Shown here: positions 49,600-62,399 of the stretch, one piece after another | Position numbering within the stretch: the first letter of the stretch is position 1 | Layout of the letters: every line of letters begins with the position of its first letter | Assembly: GCF_003086355.1 (NCBI RefSeq) | Contig: NZ_CP031733.1 | Coordinates: 1,550,001-1,614,000, forward strand | DNA from: Streptococcus chenjunshii | GTDB taxonomy: Bacteria; Bacillota; Bacilli; Lactobacillales; Streptococcaceae | DNA: 64,000 nt | Direction of reading: 5' to 3' | The notes under the pieces: generated by a model | Told to the model about the DNA's origin: nothing | The model's input: the letters and a program-made list of their open reading frames with translations, nothing else | Databases searched by the model: none | Position numbers and translations under genes: made by a program

Positions 49600-50217
49600 C
49601 TAACCCGCTGATTTCTGACACAGAGCGACAAATTTTTCAATAATCCCTAATCCGGTATCCCCAGATTTTTCCGGATGAAACTGAGCACCATAAACATGAT
49701 TCTTATGGATCATCGCCGGAATTTCGATGGAATAGTCAGCTGCCGCATCAATATAAGCTTCCGGTACATCCGTAAAATAACTATGAACAAAATAAACGGC
49801 TCTCCCCTGCAAGCCTGCAGTCAGTGAGCTTTCCTGCTTAACAGCAAGACTGTTCCAGCCCATATGCGGAACCGGGTAAGCCTCTTCAGCCGGAATTTCA
49901 CGGCAAACCCCAGGAATGAAGGCTAATCCTGCTGTTTCTTCATGTTCTAAACCTTTCTCCGTCAGCAGCTGCATGCCCAGACAAATCCCAAGCAGAGGGA
50001 TGCCGCCGGTAACTGCCTTTTTGATAACAGAAACCAGTCCTCGCCGTTTCAGTTCCGCCATTGCGGCCGGGTAAGCACCAACTCCAGGCAAGATGAGACC
50101 ATCAGCAGTCAGAATTTTCTCTTTATCGCTTGATAATTCTGCTCTGACACCAATTTTATCCAAAGCGCGCAGAACATTGGCTGTATTGCCTGCATCATAA
50201 TCAATAACAATAATCAT
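49600..50217 (-). CDS. hisH: Imidazole glycerol phosphate synthase amidotransferase subunit
   Basis: Class I glutamine amidotransferase of 205 residues. It starts MIIVIDYDAGNTANV; oxyanion GVGAYPAAM, nucleophile Cys in LGICLGMQLL, His/Glu in GAQFHPEKSG. I use ATG 50217, because the product then aligns with other HisH starts; a longer frame by 11 codons is possible (GTG/ATG upstream), and GGAG lies about 11 bases before this ATG. Confidence 0.93.
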   Translation of the reverse strand: MIIVIDYDAGNTANVLRALDKIGVRAELSSDKEKILTADGLILPGVGAYPAAMAELKRRGLVSVIKKAVTGGIPLLGICLGMQLLTEKGLEHEETAGLAFIPGVCREIPAEEAYPVPHMGWNSLAVKQESSLTAGLQGRAVYFVHSYFTDVPEAYIDAAADYSIEIPAMIHKNHVYGAQFHPEKSGDTGLGIIEKFVALCQKSAG

Positions 50218-50314
50218 TGCTTTAACCACTCCATCTCCAATCAAAAACAAGCTGTAAAAGTTTCAGCTTTGCCGGCAATCCCCAGTGAACCCTCTTATTT
50301 TCTGAAGTCCAGTA

Positions 50315-50899
50315 TCAAAGCAATCCTTTTGTGGAATTGACACCATGAATATCTGCATTATAGCTGACAGCTTCACGCAGAGCACGGCCTGTGGCTTTAA
50401 AAAGGCTTTCAGCCTTGTGGTGATTGTTTTTTCCATGCAAAATCTGCAGATGCAGATTCATTTGACCGTTGAAAGCAAAGGCCTGAAAAAACTCTTCAAC
50501 CAGCTCTGTATCAAAATTCCCTAATGTGGGATTAGTGAATTCCGCCTCAAAAACAAGGTAGCTCCGGCCTGACAAATCGAGACTGGCCATGCCTAAGGTT
50601 TCGTCCATCGGTACAAAGCTGGTTCCGTAACGATTGATTCCAGCCTTATCACCAAGCACCTCACGCAGGGCTTGACCAAGTACAATACCCACATCTTCTA
50701 CTGTATGATGACTGTCCACCCAAAGGTCGCCTTCAGCTTTAACGACTAAGGAGAGACGGCCGTGCCGAGCAAAAAGGGTCAGCATATGATCAAAAAAGCC
50801 TACACCAGTATTAACAGCAACCGGCTCCTGTTCATCCAAGTTCAGCTGCAGTCTAATTTTCGTTTCGGACGTGCTGCGTTCAATCTCTGTCTGTCTCAT
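50315..50899 (-). CDS. hisB: Imidazoleglycerol-phosphate dehydratase
   Basis: Monofunctional HisB dehydratase of 194 residues, without the N-terminal phosphatase domain found in E. coli. Metal-binding motifs are GFFDHML and [11 protein letters not shown] in the first half, and [15 protein letters not shown] in the second. It overlaps the serB-like gene by 4 bases (ATGA). Confidence 0.96.
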   Translation of the reverse strand: MRQTEIERSTSETKIRLQLNLDEQEPVAVNTGVGFFDHMLTLFARHGRLSLVVKAEGDLWVDSHHTVEDVGIVLGQALREVLGDKAGINRYGTSFVPMDETLGMASLDLSGRSYLVFEAEFTNPTLGNFDTELVEEFFQAFAFNGQMNLHLQILHGKNNHHKAESLFKATGRALREAVSYNADIHGVNSTKGLL

Positions 50900-51543
50900 C
50901 TATTTACCTCATCCAAAATATCAATCACCTTGTATAAATCTGCTTCATCAATATGATAAGCTGCCTGCTCACGCACAATCGGTTTAGCACAAAAAGCAAT
51001 CCCAATACCAGCAGTTTGCAGCATAAGCAAATCATTCGCTCCGTCTCCAACCGCAATCGTCCGGCTGAGCGGCAGCCCGTTTTCAGCAGCCCAGGTTCGC
51101 AGCTGAGCTGCTTTAACATCTTTAGTCACAATTTCACCGGAGATCCGACCTGTTAAAAAACCGTTTTGACTCTCCAAGCGGTTAGCTTTGACATAATCTA
51201 AGCCGATACGTTCAGCTAATATATCAACCGTCTCGTGAAAACCACCCGAGACTGCACCGATTTTATAGCCTCGGCTGTGCAGTTCAGTCACTAAGGCTTC
51301 TGCGCCAGAGGTAAAATGAAGCTGAGGCAGTATCTGTGTCAATAGACTCTCCGGCTGTCCTTCAAGCAAGGCAACACGCTCTGCCAAAGCCTGTCTGAAA
51401 TCAAGCTCGCCACGCATGGCTTGCTCCGTAATAGCGGCAATCTCCTTACCAATACCGGCTGCTTCTCCCAGTAAGTCAATCCCTTCTTCCCGAATAAGGG
51501 TTGAATCAACATCCATAACCAGGAGACCTTTAACTTCTGTCAT
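50896..51543 (-). CDS. serB: SerB-type HAD phosphatase within the his operon
   Basis: Protein of 215 residues of the phosphoserine phosphatase family: motif [15 protein letters not shown], motif II SGGFHE, motif [12 protein letters not shown]. It lacks the N-terminal ACT region of longer SerB proteins. It overlaps hisD by 14 bases and hisB by 4, so it is firmly part of the operon. No other histidinol-phosphate phosphatase (HisN, PHP-type or fused HisB) is seen among the his genes, so it may supply that step, serine synthesis, or both. Confidence 0.9.
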   Translation of the reverse strand: MTEVKGLLVMDVDSTLIREEGIDLLGEAAGIGKEIAAITEQAMRGELDFRQALAERVALLEGQPESLLTQILPQLHFTSGAEALVTELHSRGYKIGAVSGGFHETVDILAERIGLDYVKANRLESQNGFLTGRISGEIVTKDVKAAQLRTWAAENGLPLSRTIAVGDGANDLLMLQTAGIGIAFCAKPIVREQAAYHIDEADLYKVIDILDEVNR

Positions 51544-52813
51544 TTCTCACCTCAATTGCTTTCGCATGCCCCTGCAGACCTTCTGCATAAGCTAGGGCCG
51601 TAATATCTTTTTCCGCTGCCTTGACTGCTTCCTGTGAATACTGGGTATACTGGATGCGTTTAATAAAATCGTGCACCCCGAGAGCTGAAGAAAAGCGGCT
51701 GGTCGCAGTTGTCGGCAAAACATGATTGGCACCGGCATAGTAGTCCCCAATTGGCTCACTGGTATAGTGCCCAAGAAAAACAGAACCCGCATTGTTGATT
51801 TTTTCAAGATAATCGTAGGCATCGGCCATAGCAAGTTCTAAATGCTCCGGAGCTACTTGATTCATTAGCTCAAACATTCCTTCAGTATTTTCCGCAATGA
51901 TAATACGGCCGTTCTGCTCGACTGCCTGACGGGCAATAGCCTGACGCGGCAGTTTTTGCAATTGTTCCTCTATTTCCATTTCAACCGCATCGGCTAATGC
52001 CTCAGAAGTTGTAACCAGAATCGCGCGCGCACGCACATCATGTTCAGCCTGAGACAGTAAATCGGCAGCCAAATACTTAGGATTAGCAGAACTATCCGCA
52101 ATAATGCCGATTTCAGATGGTCCGGCAATCATATCAATACCAACAAGGCCGTAAACCTGCTTCTTGGCTGTTGCCACGAAAATATTGCCCGGCCCTGTGA
52201 TTTTGTCTACACGGGGGATTGTCTCAGTTCCATAAGCCAAAGCAGCTATCCCTTGAGCTCCGCCGACCTGGTATATCTTATCTACACCTGATAACTTGGC
52301 TGCAACTAAAATAGCAGGAGCAAAGTGCTTTTGAGGCGGTGTTATCATAATAATTTCTTTTACACCGGCAATCTTAGCCGGAATAACATTCATCAATACA
52401 GAAGATGGGTAAGCTGCTGTACCGCCGGGCACGTAAACACCTACCCGTTCAATCGGCCGGATAAGCTGACCTCGGAGGATACCCTGTTCAGGCTGGTCTT
52501 CAAAGCCGTCTTCCAGCTGCTGCTGATGGTAGCTGACAATATTTTCTTTTGCATGCTCAAGAGCTGTTAAAACTTCCGGATCAATTTCTGCAAAAGCAGC
52601 TTCAATTAGCGTCTCTTCTACTTCAAGCTTCTGTAAAGCAATCTGATCAAATGCTGCAGAATAATCGCGCAGAGCCTGATCACCGCCTTCTTTGACAGCA
52701 GCAATAATCTGCCGAACAGTTGCTTCAGCATCATCATTCTGCTTAGCTAATGCTAACTGCTCCTGATAAAGCAGCTCTGCAATTTCTGCATTTGTACCGC
52801 TCAGTCTTTTCAT
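51530..52813 (-). CDS. hisD: Histidinol dehydrogenase
   Basis: Zinc-dependent NAD enzyme for the last two oxidations to histidine, 427 residues. [56 protein letters not shown], and catalytic VAPEHLEL and GVHDFIKR are present. It overlaps hisG by 4 bases. Confidence 0.96.
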   Translation of the reverse strand: MKRLSGTNAEIAELLYQEQLALAKQNDDAEATVRQIIAAVKEGGDQALRDYSAAFDQIALQKLEVEETLIEAAFAEIDPEVLTALEHAKENIVSYHQQQLEDGFEDQPEQGILRGQLIRPIERVGVYVPGGTAAYPSSVLMNVIPAKIAGVKEIIMITPPQKHFAPAILVAAKLSGVDKIYQVGGAQGIAALAYGTETIPRVDKITGPGNIFVATAKKQVYGLVGIDMIAGPSEIGIIADSSANPKYLAADLLSQAEHDVRARAILVTTSEALADAVEMEIEEQLQKLPRQAIARQAVEQNGRIIIAENTEGMFELMNQVAPEHLELAMADAYDYLEKINNAGSVFLGHYTSEPIGDYYAGANHVLPTTATSRFSSALGVHDFIKRIQYTQYSQEAVKAAEKDITALAYAEGLQGHAKAIEVRNDRS

Positions 52814-53457
52814 TTAAAGGGAACCTCCTCATGACCCACAATCGCTTCAATTTTTTTGAGAAAGGGCCGTAATTTTGTATTATTCTTCAGAGCAGCCTCG
52901 TTGACAATCAAACGGGCTGATATCCGGCAGATGTCTTCATAAACCTGAAGACCGTTCGCCTCTAATGTATTACCGGTTTCTACAATATCTACAATAGCAT
53001 CTGCCAAACCGATAAGCGGTGCGATTTCAACGCTGCCCTGTATGGAGACAATCTCAACATCTTCTCCCTTCTTGCTGAAATGCCTTCTGGCCACAGCAGG
53101 GTATTTAGTCGCAATCCGCTTGCGCTTGTGGTCGTGAGGCTGATATTTCTGTGTTGAAGCAACCGAAAATTTACACAGCCCAAAATTCAAATCAAGCATC
53201 TCCAAATAGCCGGCAGGATGCTCAAATAAGACATCTTTGCCAACAACACCGACATCAGCGACACCATGGCGGACGTAAGTCGTAACATCCGGTGCCTTAA
53301 CAAGTAAAAACCGAAACTGCCTGTCTAGACTTTCAAAAATCAGGCTGCGTCCTTTATCAGCCATAAAAGACATATCAAATCCCGCCTTTTCAAGCAAGCT
53401 GACCGTATCCTTTTCGATACGTCCCTTGGTTAAAGCGATCGTGATTTGCTCTTCCAT
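52810..53457 (-). CDS. hisG: ATP phosphoribosyltransferase, short catalytic subunit
   Basis: First, committed step of histidine synthesis, 215 residues. It is the short form that lacks the C-terminal regulatory domain and therefore needs HisZ. Motifs: [33 protein letters not shown], and phosphate-binding [28 protein letters not shown]. The start overlaps the hisZ stop by one base. Confidence 0.96.
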   Translation of the reverse strand: MEEQITIALTKGRIEKDTVSLLEKAGFDMSFMADKGRSLIFESLDRQFRFLLVKAPDVTTYVRHGVADVGVVGKDVLFEHPAGYLEMLDLNFGLCKFSVASTQKYQPHDHKRKRIATKYPAVARRHFSKKGEDVEIVSIQGSVEIAPLIGLADAIVDIVETGNTLEANGLQVYEDICRISARLIVNEAALKNNTKLRPFLKKIEAIVGHEEVPFK

Positions 53458-54431
53458 TACAATTCCCTTTCTTCTCTGCTGCTGTCATGTACAGCCTGAT
53501 AAATCGAATCAATATCAACACTCCAGCCGACTGCTGTCAATTCCTTGGCACCAAAACGTTCAAAAAGCTTATCATAGCGCCCGCCTGAAACAAAGGCATC
53601 CGGAACCCTGTCTCCGAACACTTTGAACATCACCCCTGTATAATAAGGCATGGACGGAATTTGTGCTAAGTCAATATGAACATTAGAAACATAAGCGCCC
53701 AGCTGACGCAGCAAATCTTCCAAATCTTCCAAAGCAGCTAAAATCTCCGGATGATTAACTAGTTTTCGGGCTCTGTCCAAAACATCCTGACCTCGGCCAA
53801 ATAAGAAAGGCAGCTCTTTTAGCAAAGCATCAAAATCACTGGGATATTTTTTAGTAAATTCATTCAGCCCCGTAATATTTTTATTTTTTATCTTATCCTG
53901 AAGCTTCTGTCCGATCTCTTCTTCAAGCCGCAAACTGGTAAAAATCGTCTGCAGAACAGCAGCATGAGAAAATTCAAACTGGTAGGATGAAACCTGTGCT
54001 GTATCCAAAGCCTCCTTAGCAGAAAGCACAGCTTCTGCAATGGCTTTCTCTGCAGGATAACCGACAATCTCTATACCTGCCTGAGTATGCTCATTAATCA
54101 GGCCCCGCAGCTCTTCATTATAGTTGAAAACTTTACCTGAATACGAAAATTTAACCGGCGTTTCCACCTGAGTTGAGGCAATAACCCTTCCGATCTGACT
54201 GGTAATATCGGGACGCAGGGTCAGTAATTCTCCTGTCTTATCAAAAAAATGATAATGGTTAGCCTGAAGCTCATCCTCAAAAACTTCAAAATGTTCTAAA
54301 GTTGGTGTCTCGATACGGTTAAAGCCTTTTTCCATTAACAAATTGCTAATATCATTTTCAATTTTATAGGTCATGCGCGCTCGTTTAAAAAGCTTGTCAT
54401 GCATGCCTATAGGTAAACTTGTTTTTTTCAT
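53457..54431 (-). CDS. hisZ: ATP phosphoribosyltransferase regulatory subunit
   Basis: Histidyl-tRNA-synthetase-like protein without tRNA-charging function, 324 residues. It binds short HisG and confers histidine feedback. Class II synthetase motifs are seen in [15 protein letters not shown] and [13 protein letters not shown]. Adjacent to hisC with no spacer. Confidence 0.94.
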   Translation of the reverse strand: MKKTSLPIGMHDKLFKRARMTYKIENDISNLLMEKGFNRIETPTLEHFEVFEDELQANHYHFFDKTGELLTLRPDITSQIGRVIASTQVETPVKFSYSGKVFNYNEELRGLINEHTQAGIEIVGYPAEKAIAEAVLSAKEALDTAQVSSYQFEFSHAAVLQTIFTSLRLEEEIGQKLQDKIKNKNITGLNEFTKKYPSDFDALLKELPFLFGRGQDVLDRARKLVNHPEILAALEDLEDLLRQLGAYVSNVHIDLAQIPSMPYYTGVMFKVFGDRVPDAFVSGGRYDKLFERFGAKELTAVGWSVDIDSIYQAVHDSSREEREL

Positions 54432-55478
54432 TTAAAGAAACTCCTGAATGGCCTGAATCACTTTCTCCATTTCAGCCGGTGTCCCGATTGAAATCCGCAG
54501 ATAATTCCTAAGACGCTCTGCATTTGGAAAGTAGCGGACAAAGATTTTTTGGGATTGTAAATAGGTAAATAAAGCTTCAGCACTTACTCTGGGAGGCTCC
54601 GCCAAAACAAAATTCGTTTGCGATGCTAAAACTCTGAATCCCAAGGCTTCCAATCCCTCTGCAAATCGTTCTCTTGTCGCTATAATTTTTTGACAGGTCT
54701 GCTCGTAATAATCCCAGGACTTTACTGCTGCAGCCGCTAAATTTTCAGCAATACTGTCAACATTATAGGGATTAAGAGCATTTTTAACAGCTTTAATAAC
54801 AGCTATCAGCTTGGGACTCCCTACTCCGTAGCCCACACGCAGTCCTGCCAGTGCGGCATCTTTTGAAAAGGTACGTACAATAAAGATATTATCATATTTA
54901 TCCAGCAAAGGCAGTGCCGTCTCACCGCCAAAGTTGACATAAGCCTCATCAATGATCACAACAACATCCTGATTGGCTTTAACGATGGCTTCTATTTCTT
55001 TCAAAGATTTGCACAGTCCTGTCGGAGCATTAGGATTTGCTATAACAATACCGCCGTTGGCAGTCATATAATCCTCTTCTAAAAGACTGAAATCAGCTGC
55101 TAGCGGAATTTCCCGATAGGTGATATGGTACAAATCCGCCCATACCTTATAAAAACCATAAGTTAAATCGGGAAAAAGAATCGGTCTGCTGTCATTAAAG
55201 AAAGCCAGAAAAGCCATAGACAGCACATCATCAGAGCCATTGCCAATAACAATTTGGTCAGCAGCAACCGCTAAATGCTCTGCCAGAGCCTGCCGCAAAA
55301 CATCCTGATCCAAACTGGAATAGCGGCGCAAACAATGACTGTCAAAAGCCTCCAGCGCATCTGCCACTTCAGGACTTGGCGCATAGGCATTTTCATTAGT
55401 ATTAAGCTTAATAATCTCCTTATCCGCTGGCTGACTGCCTGGCACATAAGGAGTAATATGCCGCAAGCCTCTAATCAT
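54432..55478 (-). CDS. hisC: Histidinol-phosphate aminotransferase
   Basis: PLP-dependent aminotransferase of 348 residues. [42 protein letters not shown], the PLP lysine in [16 protein letters not shown] and C-terminal YLRISIGT. First gene of the operon, about 390 bases after the promoter and behind a T-box. Confidence 0.95.
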   Translation of the reverse strand: MIRGLRHITPYVPGSQPADKEIIKLNTNENAYAPSPEVADALEAFDSHCLRRYSSLDQDVLRQALAEHLAVAADQIVIGNGSDDVLSMAFLAFFNDSRPILFPDLTYGFYKVWADLYHITYREIPLAADFSLLEEDYMTANGGIVIANPNAPTGLCKSLKEIEAIVKANQDVVVIIDEAYVNFGGETALPLLDKYDNIFIVRTFSKDAALAGLRVGYGVGSPKLIAVIKAVKNALNPYNVDSIAENLAAAAVKSWDYYEQTCQKIIATRERFAEGLEALGFRVLASQTNFVLAEPPRVSAEALFTYLQSQKIFVRYFPNAERLRNYLRISIGTPAEMEKVIQAIQEFL

Positions 55479-55504
55479 AAGCTATCCTCACTCTTTCTTT
55501 TCTG

Positions 55505-55575
55505 GAGTCGACTGGAACAAAAACCCTGCCTCGTTTTACTTTTTTAACATATGAGCTTAGCGCAGCGGTCTCAGC
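55505..55575 (+). repeat. GTGGGAC-type repeat, partial copy 4
   Basis: CTGGAACAAAAACCCTGCCTCGTTTTACTTTTTTAACATATGAG, then CGCAGCGGTC, corresponds to the left third of copies 1 and 2. It lies between the T-box terminator and hisC, thus within the his leader. Confidence 0.65.
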
Positions 55576-55594
55576 CATTTTACCCGCCACCAAC

Positions 55595-55868
55595 TAAAAA
55601 AGCCCTCGCAAAACAGCTTGCAAGGACGTAACATACGTGGTTCCACCTTAATTCAGCAGCCAGTCGCCTGAACCGCTCTCATGAAGTACATGACTCCTGA
55701 TTCGTAACGTGAACCCACCCGTCGCACACTACACATCAGTCCTATAACTGACTTCGCATACGCACTCAAGAATGTGAAATCTGAGGATTGTGTGTCCTTC
55801 TCAGCATCGCAGAACACTCTCTGTTTTCTCTGTCTCAGATTGTTTTCTCTCATCGCTTTAGTTTTATT
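55595..55868 (-). ncRNA. T-box riboswitch (histidine) controlling the his operon
   Basis: Minus strand: AATCTGAG...CTCAGATT forms lower stem I; AGAGAGTGTTCTGCGATGCTGAGAAGGACAC gives the conserved AGAGA bulge and GCGATG distal loop. The specifier is probably CAC (His), at 55776-55774, just after CTCAGATTT. The T-box AAGGTGGAACCACGT is at 55649-55635, and the terminator CCTTGCAAGC...GCGAGGGC plus TTTTTT at 55628-55595. Uncharged tRNA-His should pair with the specifier and T-box and allow read-through. This matches the downstream pathway. Confidence 0.93.
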
Positions 55869-55874
55869 AATATT

Positions 55875-55903
55875 ATTCTACAAGAAAATTCTGAAAATAG
55901 CAA
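55875..55903 (-). promoter_or_regulatory. his operon promoter
   Basis: Minus strand: TTGCTA (55903-55898), 17 bases, TAGAAT (55880-55875), placing the transcript start at about 55868, right before the T-box stem I. Confidence 0.8.
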
Positions 55904-56276
55904 GATAAAAATAATCAAATACCAGCTGCAAAGCCAAAAGCTGCTTTTAAGATTAGTTAGTTAGGAGCAGCTTTCCTTATTGCTCTGCTCCAAAGATCTG
56001 AATATAGATATTATTACCTCTTTAATATGATAATCAAAGCGCCATTTACAAAAACCAGCAGTTTTTATATGTTGAACCGTCCCTCAGCCCCTTACCTTTG
56101 CCTTATACGATCTGAATCCATCTCGCCTCTAGCGGAGCGAAATAAATAAAACACCCGTCTAGTGACCGCACCCCAAATATCAGAAAAGTAATCTAATAAT
56201 TGGGACAGCACATTAACGGATGAATAGGGTTTTATCTAGCGAATTCATTTACATGAGGGAATGTCTGTTTTAAAGA
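55904..56276. other. Intergenic stretch between his promoter and ezrA
   Basis: About 370 bases with no gene. A hairpin GGAGCAG...CTGCTCC is at 55964-55991 with nearby AAAGCTGCTTTT; it could be a weak terminator. The rest is unremarkable. Confidence 0.45.
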
Positions 56277-58001
56277 TTAGAAGCGGATTGTTTCGCGTGT
56301 TTTTTCATAGGAAGAAACAAAACGTTCCGTTACTCCCGGTTCCACCAGCTCAAGCGCGTAGGAAATTTCGTCAAAGGAAGCCGCATAATCATATTCTGCT
56401 TCAAAAAGCTGTAAAGCAGTGTCAAAACTGGTCTGAACCCCTGGTTCAAAGCTGCGGTAGCGATTAGCGTACTGCAGGAGCTGCTCTGTCAAAGTTGCAT
56501 CCTCTACAACCTGATAGGTAGTCTCCTCTAAATTGGATAAAGCACCTGCAGAGACCTCTGTCAGTCTGGAGACCGCATCGATATTGATACGCCCTCGGCT
56601 CAGTTCATCCATCAGAGCCTCTAACTGAGAGCTGGTCGTGAAGAACTGTGATAAGAAATCCTGCGGAATCCCTGGCAGATTCCGTTTCTCCATAAAACGT
56701 TTAATCATATGGAGCCTGTTAATATGTTTATCAAGCTGCTTGCGAGCCGTTTCTTCAATCATTTCGATATCTTTAATCTCGCCGTAAACTTCCATTTGGC
56801 TGTTTTCAATCTCAGCCAGAACGGTCAGAGTCTTTTCATACTTTTGCTGCAGCTCGGAAAAGGGAGCTTCATTGTCAGCAAACTGCTGAACAAGCGGCAA
56901 AACAGCTTCTTCAACCTCTGCTAACTGAGCTTTTAAGCCATCAATATTAAGATCCTTGCTTTCACTTAAAATATACTTATGCGACAGACGGACGATTTCA
57001 TTTTCCAGCTGCCTGTTATTCGTTTTGGCATGATTGACATAACGCGGAATAATCTTATTATTTTTCACAACGAGTTTGTGAGCTGCAATTTCACGTTCAA
57101 AAATATCATAAAGCTCGTCAATCTTCGTCTGGATATGCTCATTTTCTTCACGGGCACGGTCCATATCTAAAGAAATCAGCTGATTAGCATTATCGTGAAT
57201 CGCTTCCCGAATTTCCTGAAAACGCGATTCAATATTTTTTTCTGGAAAATGGTAATTTTCTTCAAGCAAACGGCGGTAACCCGACTCTAAGTCATCCAGC
57301 TGATCTGGGAAGTCATCTTCAAGTTTAGCTACCACAGCAGGGATCTGCTCTGAAATTTGCCCCAGCGCAATGGTATGCTCCTCAGCCTTATCCAAAACCT
57401 CTGATGCTTCAACAGGATCCCCTGCCGAATTTAGAGTCACAAACTGTGAAAATTCAGTCTCAATATTTTTAAGCTGCTTATCAATCTCAGACATTGTCGT
57501 CCCGAAATTATCTTCATTTTCCTTAATGGAACTTTGCAGGCTTTCATACAAATCCAAAGCATGTGTCACACGGGCACTGTTCTTTTCTTCCTGCTCTTTC
57601 AAAACACCGAGTGCCTCACGGATAGCAGAAATATCTTCTTCTGCCACAGTCAGCTGACTGTCAATTTTATCGATAGCCTGCTTGCCTCGGATAAACTTAA
57701 AACCATCATTTAAATTTTCAGCTTCAAAAATATGGTTTTCAATATCAGAAAAGGTATTTAAAGAGAGGTCAACCCATTTTTGGTTCCATTCACGGAAAGC
57801 TGTCTGGCTTTGACCGACCAGATGCAAAGATTTTACAGCTTCAATCTCGTCATTGACAGGCAGGTCAAAAAGAGCCTGTCTTCTCTCTTCCAGTTTCTCA
57901 ATCAGCGAGTCGTTTCGCTTACGTATAATAACGCCAATCAGATAAGCAATAATCACCAAGAGAACTGCCGCAATAATCAGCAATAAAATTCCGCTAGACA
58001 T
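56277..58001 (-). CDS. ezrA: Septation ring regulator EzrA
   Basis: Division protein of 574 residues. A single N-terminal helix (about 3-25) anchors it with the large C-terminal part in the cytoplasm, and the rest is spectrin-like coiled coil. It regulates FtsZ ring assembly and links it to wall synthesis. The length and the [20 protein letters not shown] region fit the family. It follows gyrB in the same direction. Confidence 0.95.
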   Translation of the reverse strand: MSSGILLLIIAAVLLVIIAYLIGVIIRKRNDSLIEKLEERRQALFDLPVNDEIEAVKSLHLVGQSQTAFREWNQKWVDLSLNTFSDIENHIFEAENLNDGFKFIRGKQAIDKIDSQLTVAEEDISAIREALGVLKEQEEKNSARVTHALDLYESLQSSIKENEDNFGTTMSEIDKQLKNIETEFSQFVTLNSAGDPVEASEVLDKAEEHTIALGQISEQIPAVVAKLEDDFPDQLDDLESGYRRLLEENYHFPEKNIESRFQEIREAIHDNANQLISLDMDRAREENEHIQTKIDELYDIFEREIAAHKLVVKNNKIIPRYVNHAKTNNRQLENEIVRLSHKYILSESKDLNIDGLKAQLAEVEEAVLPLVQQFADNEAPFSELQQKYEKTLTVLAEIENSQMEVYGEIKDIEMIEETARKQLDKHINRLHMIKRFMEKRNLPGIPQDFLSQFFTTSSQLEALMDELSRGRINIDAVSRLTEVSAGALSNLEETTYQVVEDATLTEQLLQYANRYRSFEPGVQTSFDTALQLFEAEYDYAASFDEISYALELVEPGVTERFVSSYEKTRETIRF

Positions 58002-58096
58002 CTTAATCTCCTCAAATTGTCTTTTTCTTTCGTAAAAAATACACTACAACGTTAGGATTATATCATACTTTTATGCGCTTTTCAAAAAATCTCTGA

Positions 58097-60049
<1,953 letters not shown>

Positions 60050-60610
60050 TTATGTCACTATCTCCAGTAATGATTTCTTCCCGTCAAAAAGCAAGGTAGA
60101 AAAACCCGCTTTTCGTCCGGCCTGTATGTCAATATCACGATCACCGATAACCAATCCTTTACGGATCTGGTATTTATCTTTCAAATAAAGCATGCTTTGC
60201 GGATCTGGCTTTCGGGCAAAGCCATGTGCAGAAGTGATAACTTCTGTAAAATAGGGAGCTAGCCCTGTCTTTTCTAAAATCTCAAAAACCTGCTGATCAC
60301 GGTGAGATATCAAAAAATTGCGCCCCCCTTCAGCAACAATCTTTTGCAGTACTTCTTTTGCACCCTTAAAACAAAGCGGCTTTTCCAGCCGTTTTGCCTC
60401 ATTTAAACGGTAATACTTAAGAAAATCTTCTGCTTCCGGAATAAAATAAGCAAGAGCAGCTTGGGTGGACTCCTTCAGCTTTTCATAAATTTCATCATGA
60501 TCGGCCCTTTTGCCAAACATAGCCAAAGTCTCTCCAAAAGCCCGGGCGGACAGCTCATAATTATCTAGCAGCGTGCCCCCTAAATCCCAAATATAATCAT
60601 GATAATCCAT
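60050..60610 (-). CDS. HAD-family hydrolase with altered motif I
   Basis: Protein of 186 residues of the phosphoglycolate-phosphatase-like group. Motif I is WDLGGTLLD: the second Asp of the usual DxDGT is Gly, which should weaken or remove phosphatase activity. Motif II ISHRD, motif III KPDP and motif IV IGDRDIDIQAG are normal. It lies directly upstream of gyrB and is probably co-transcribed. I recall the same substitution in other streptococcal members, so it may be a conserved feature. Confidence 0.85.
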   Translation of the reverse strand: MDYHDYIWDLGGTLLDNYELSARAFGETLAMFGKRADHDEIYEKLKESTQAALAYFIPEAEDFLKYYRLNEAKRLEKPLCFKGAKEVLQKIVAEGGRNFLISHRDQQVFEILEKTGLAPYFTEVITSAHGFARKPDPQSMLYLKDKYQIRKGLVIGDRDIDIQAGRKAGFSTLLFDGKKSLLEIVT

Positions 60611-60889
60611 ACTCCTTATTATAACATATTTTTACCCCTTTTTACATCAATCCCAAAATAAAAGTGTCCTGTCTACGGCGTGCTCTATCTCAGAGAATAT
60701 ACTGAAAACAAAAAAATCCGAAAGTATTATCCTAAATAGTAAAAATCACTCCATTATCAGAACTGAAAAAAATTCACTGCATAAAATGTAAAATAATTTT
60801 AACTTTTTGCTGATATCCACTATATTTTTTTAATATATACTGTTTTCAATAAAAGAAAGGATATAGTTAAGTCCAGAATTATTTTCAAA

Positions 60890-60970
60890 TTTGCTAGCTG
60901 TTCTGGCAGGGGTGTGTCTGCGAAATCATAGATTTCGGACTTACCGTCATTTTCATACGGATTTTCACAG
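60890..60970 (+). repeat. Right half of a long-core GTATCTT repeat
   Basis: CTGTTCTGGCAGGGGTGTGTC, hairpin GAAATC-ATA-GATTTC, GGACTTACCGTCATTTTCATACGGATTTTCACAG. The left half is missing. It joins directly to the first 170-base tandem unit. Confidence 0.78.
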
Positions 60971-61661
60971 CCTTGGTATCTTGTTAAATTAAACACGGCC
61001 TAAACGCTGAGGGAAAAAGAGACGCAATCGTTGGAAGCGTTAGCAACTTACGAGTGTAGCTACTCTGTGAGTATGGCCTTCCCTTGAGCCTTTGATGACT
61101 CTGCGGCCAGGCTCCTATTTTTACTTTGCGTTTTTAACGGCCTTGGTATCTTGTTAAATTAAACACAGCCTAAACGCTGAGGGAAAAAGAGACGCAATCG
61201 TTGGAAACGTTAGCGACTTACGAGTGTAGCTACTCTGTGAGTATGGCCTTCCCTTGAGTCTGTGATGACTCTGCGGCCAGGCTCCTATTTTTACTTTGCG
61301 TTTTTAACGGCCTTGGTATCTTATTGAACTGAACACGGCCTAAACGCTGCGTAAAAAAGAGACGCAATCGTTGGAAGCGTTAGCAACTTACGAGTGTAGC
61401 TACTCTGTGAGTATGGCCTTCCCTTGAGCCTTTGATGACTCTGCGGCCAGGCTCCTATTTTTACTTTGCGTTTTTAACGGCCTTGGTATCTTGTTAAATT
61501 AAACACAGCCTAAACGCTGAGGGAAAAAGAGACGCAATCGTTGGAAACGTTAGCGACTTACGAGTGTAGCTACTCTGTGAGTATGGCCTTCCCTTGAGTC
61601 TGTGATGACTCTGCGGCCAGGCTCCTATTTTTACTTTGCGTTTTTAACGGCCTTGGTATCT
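60971..61661 (+). repeat. Tandem array of four 170-bp units (A-B-A'-B) of the GTATCTT family
   Basis: CCTTGGTATC recurs at 60971, 61141, 61311, 61481 and 61651, exactly 170 bases apart. Units 1 and 3 share GGAAGCGTTAGCAACTT and GAGCCTTTGATG; units 2 and 4 are identical and have GGAAACGTTAGCGACTT and GAGTCTGTGATG, so a two-unit block was duplicated. Unit 3 differs from unit 1 only near its left edge. Each unit has left end AAACACGGCCTAAACGC and right end TTTTTAACGGCCTTGGTATCTT. The last end abuts AAGGAGG of the next gene. The 280 bases from 60611 to 60889 are AT-rich without a gene. Confidence 0.92.
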
Positions 61662-61680
61662 TAAATTAAGGAGGGTATAG

Positions 61681-62067
61681 TTGAAATCAAAAAAATTGGC
61701 ACAGGTAAGTGCTGTTACTGGTTTAATCGGCGGAATAATTATTTTACTGGACGGCATGCAGATTCTCATGTCAGATGAGCCACTGTACTATGGACTAGGC
61801 GCAATAGCAGAAACTTTCGCAGGAGAGCACCCAACTTCCTTTTTGATATACCTACTGATGACACTATTAAGAGTAGGGCTTCTTATCCTAGGGGCTGTAG
61901 GCGGTGATTATTATGAAAAAGACACTAGAGTCGGCAATACTCCCGGTATATTAATGAATATAGGCAGCACAATTTCTGTTATTTCCTACTTCAGCTGGAT
62001 TGGCGGCAGTCTTATTATTGTCAGCAGCCTGTTTTACTTCAGAGCTTTAAGAAAATTTACAAAATAG
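61681..62067 (+). CDS. Small integral membrane protein (DUF4064-like)
   Basis: Protein of 128 residues starting at TTG, with AGGAGG 6 bases upstream. Three or four hydrophobic segments (about 10-30, 55-77, 88-118) separated by short loops; the cytoplasmic ends are Lys-rich. The pattern resembles DUF4064 proteins; function unknown. Its leader consists of the 170-bp tandem array, the last repeat ending 5 bases from the ribosome-binding site. Confidence 0.75.
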   Translation: MKSKKLAQVSAVTGLIGGIIILLDGMQILMSDEPLYYGLGAIAETFAGEHPTSFLIYLLMTLLRVGLLILGAVGGDYYEKDTRVGNTPGILMNIGSTISVISYFSWIGGSLIIVSSLFYFRALRKFTK

Positions 62068-62399
62068 GAACTCCAGATGACAAACAATTACTTGAAAGAA
62101 ATCTGGTTTTTATGCACTTTTTTCTCTCCGTACGGTTGACTGAGCCAGCACTCTACTTTATTTTATAATTAAAAGTTCAGATTTTTTCTTAAAAATTAAT
62201 TTTTCATCTATTTAAGATTAGCGCATTTCCTTTCCTAAAAATCTGCGAAAAAATACAACTATATTTTTTAGTTTCTAGAAAAAAATATAGCAATTATCTA
62301 ATTTTTTTATTATAATGATAATGGAAGGGTTTACTTCCTTTATTTCGTGTGCTTAAAAACAACTGCTAGGCACGCTCTAACATCTAAAGGAGAGGTTCT
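62068..62399 (+). promoter_or_regulatory. Leader region of the surface protein gene
   Basis: About 330 AT-rich bases. A TATAAT at 62311-62316 is a candidate -10, with no good -35. GGAAG-GGTTTA-CTTCC followed by TTTATTT (62323-62343) is a small terminator-like hairpin shortly after it. AAGGAGAGG precedes the ATG at 62400 by 5 bases. Confidence 0.5.

Noticed and set aside
55653..55853. A 66-codon minus-strand frame
   Set aside because: It lies wholly inside the T-box leader RNA, whose conserved motifs explain the sequence.
60971..61661. Possible CRISPR array from regular spacing
   Set aside because: The whole 170-bp unit repeats, with no short repeats separated by unique spacers, and no cas genes are nearby.
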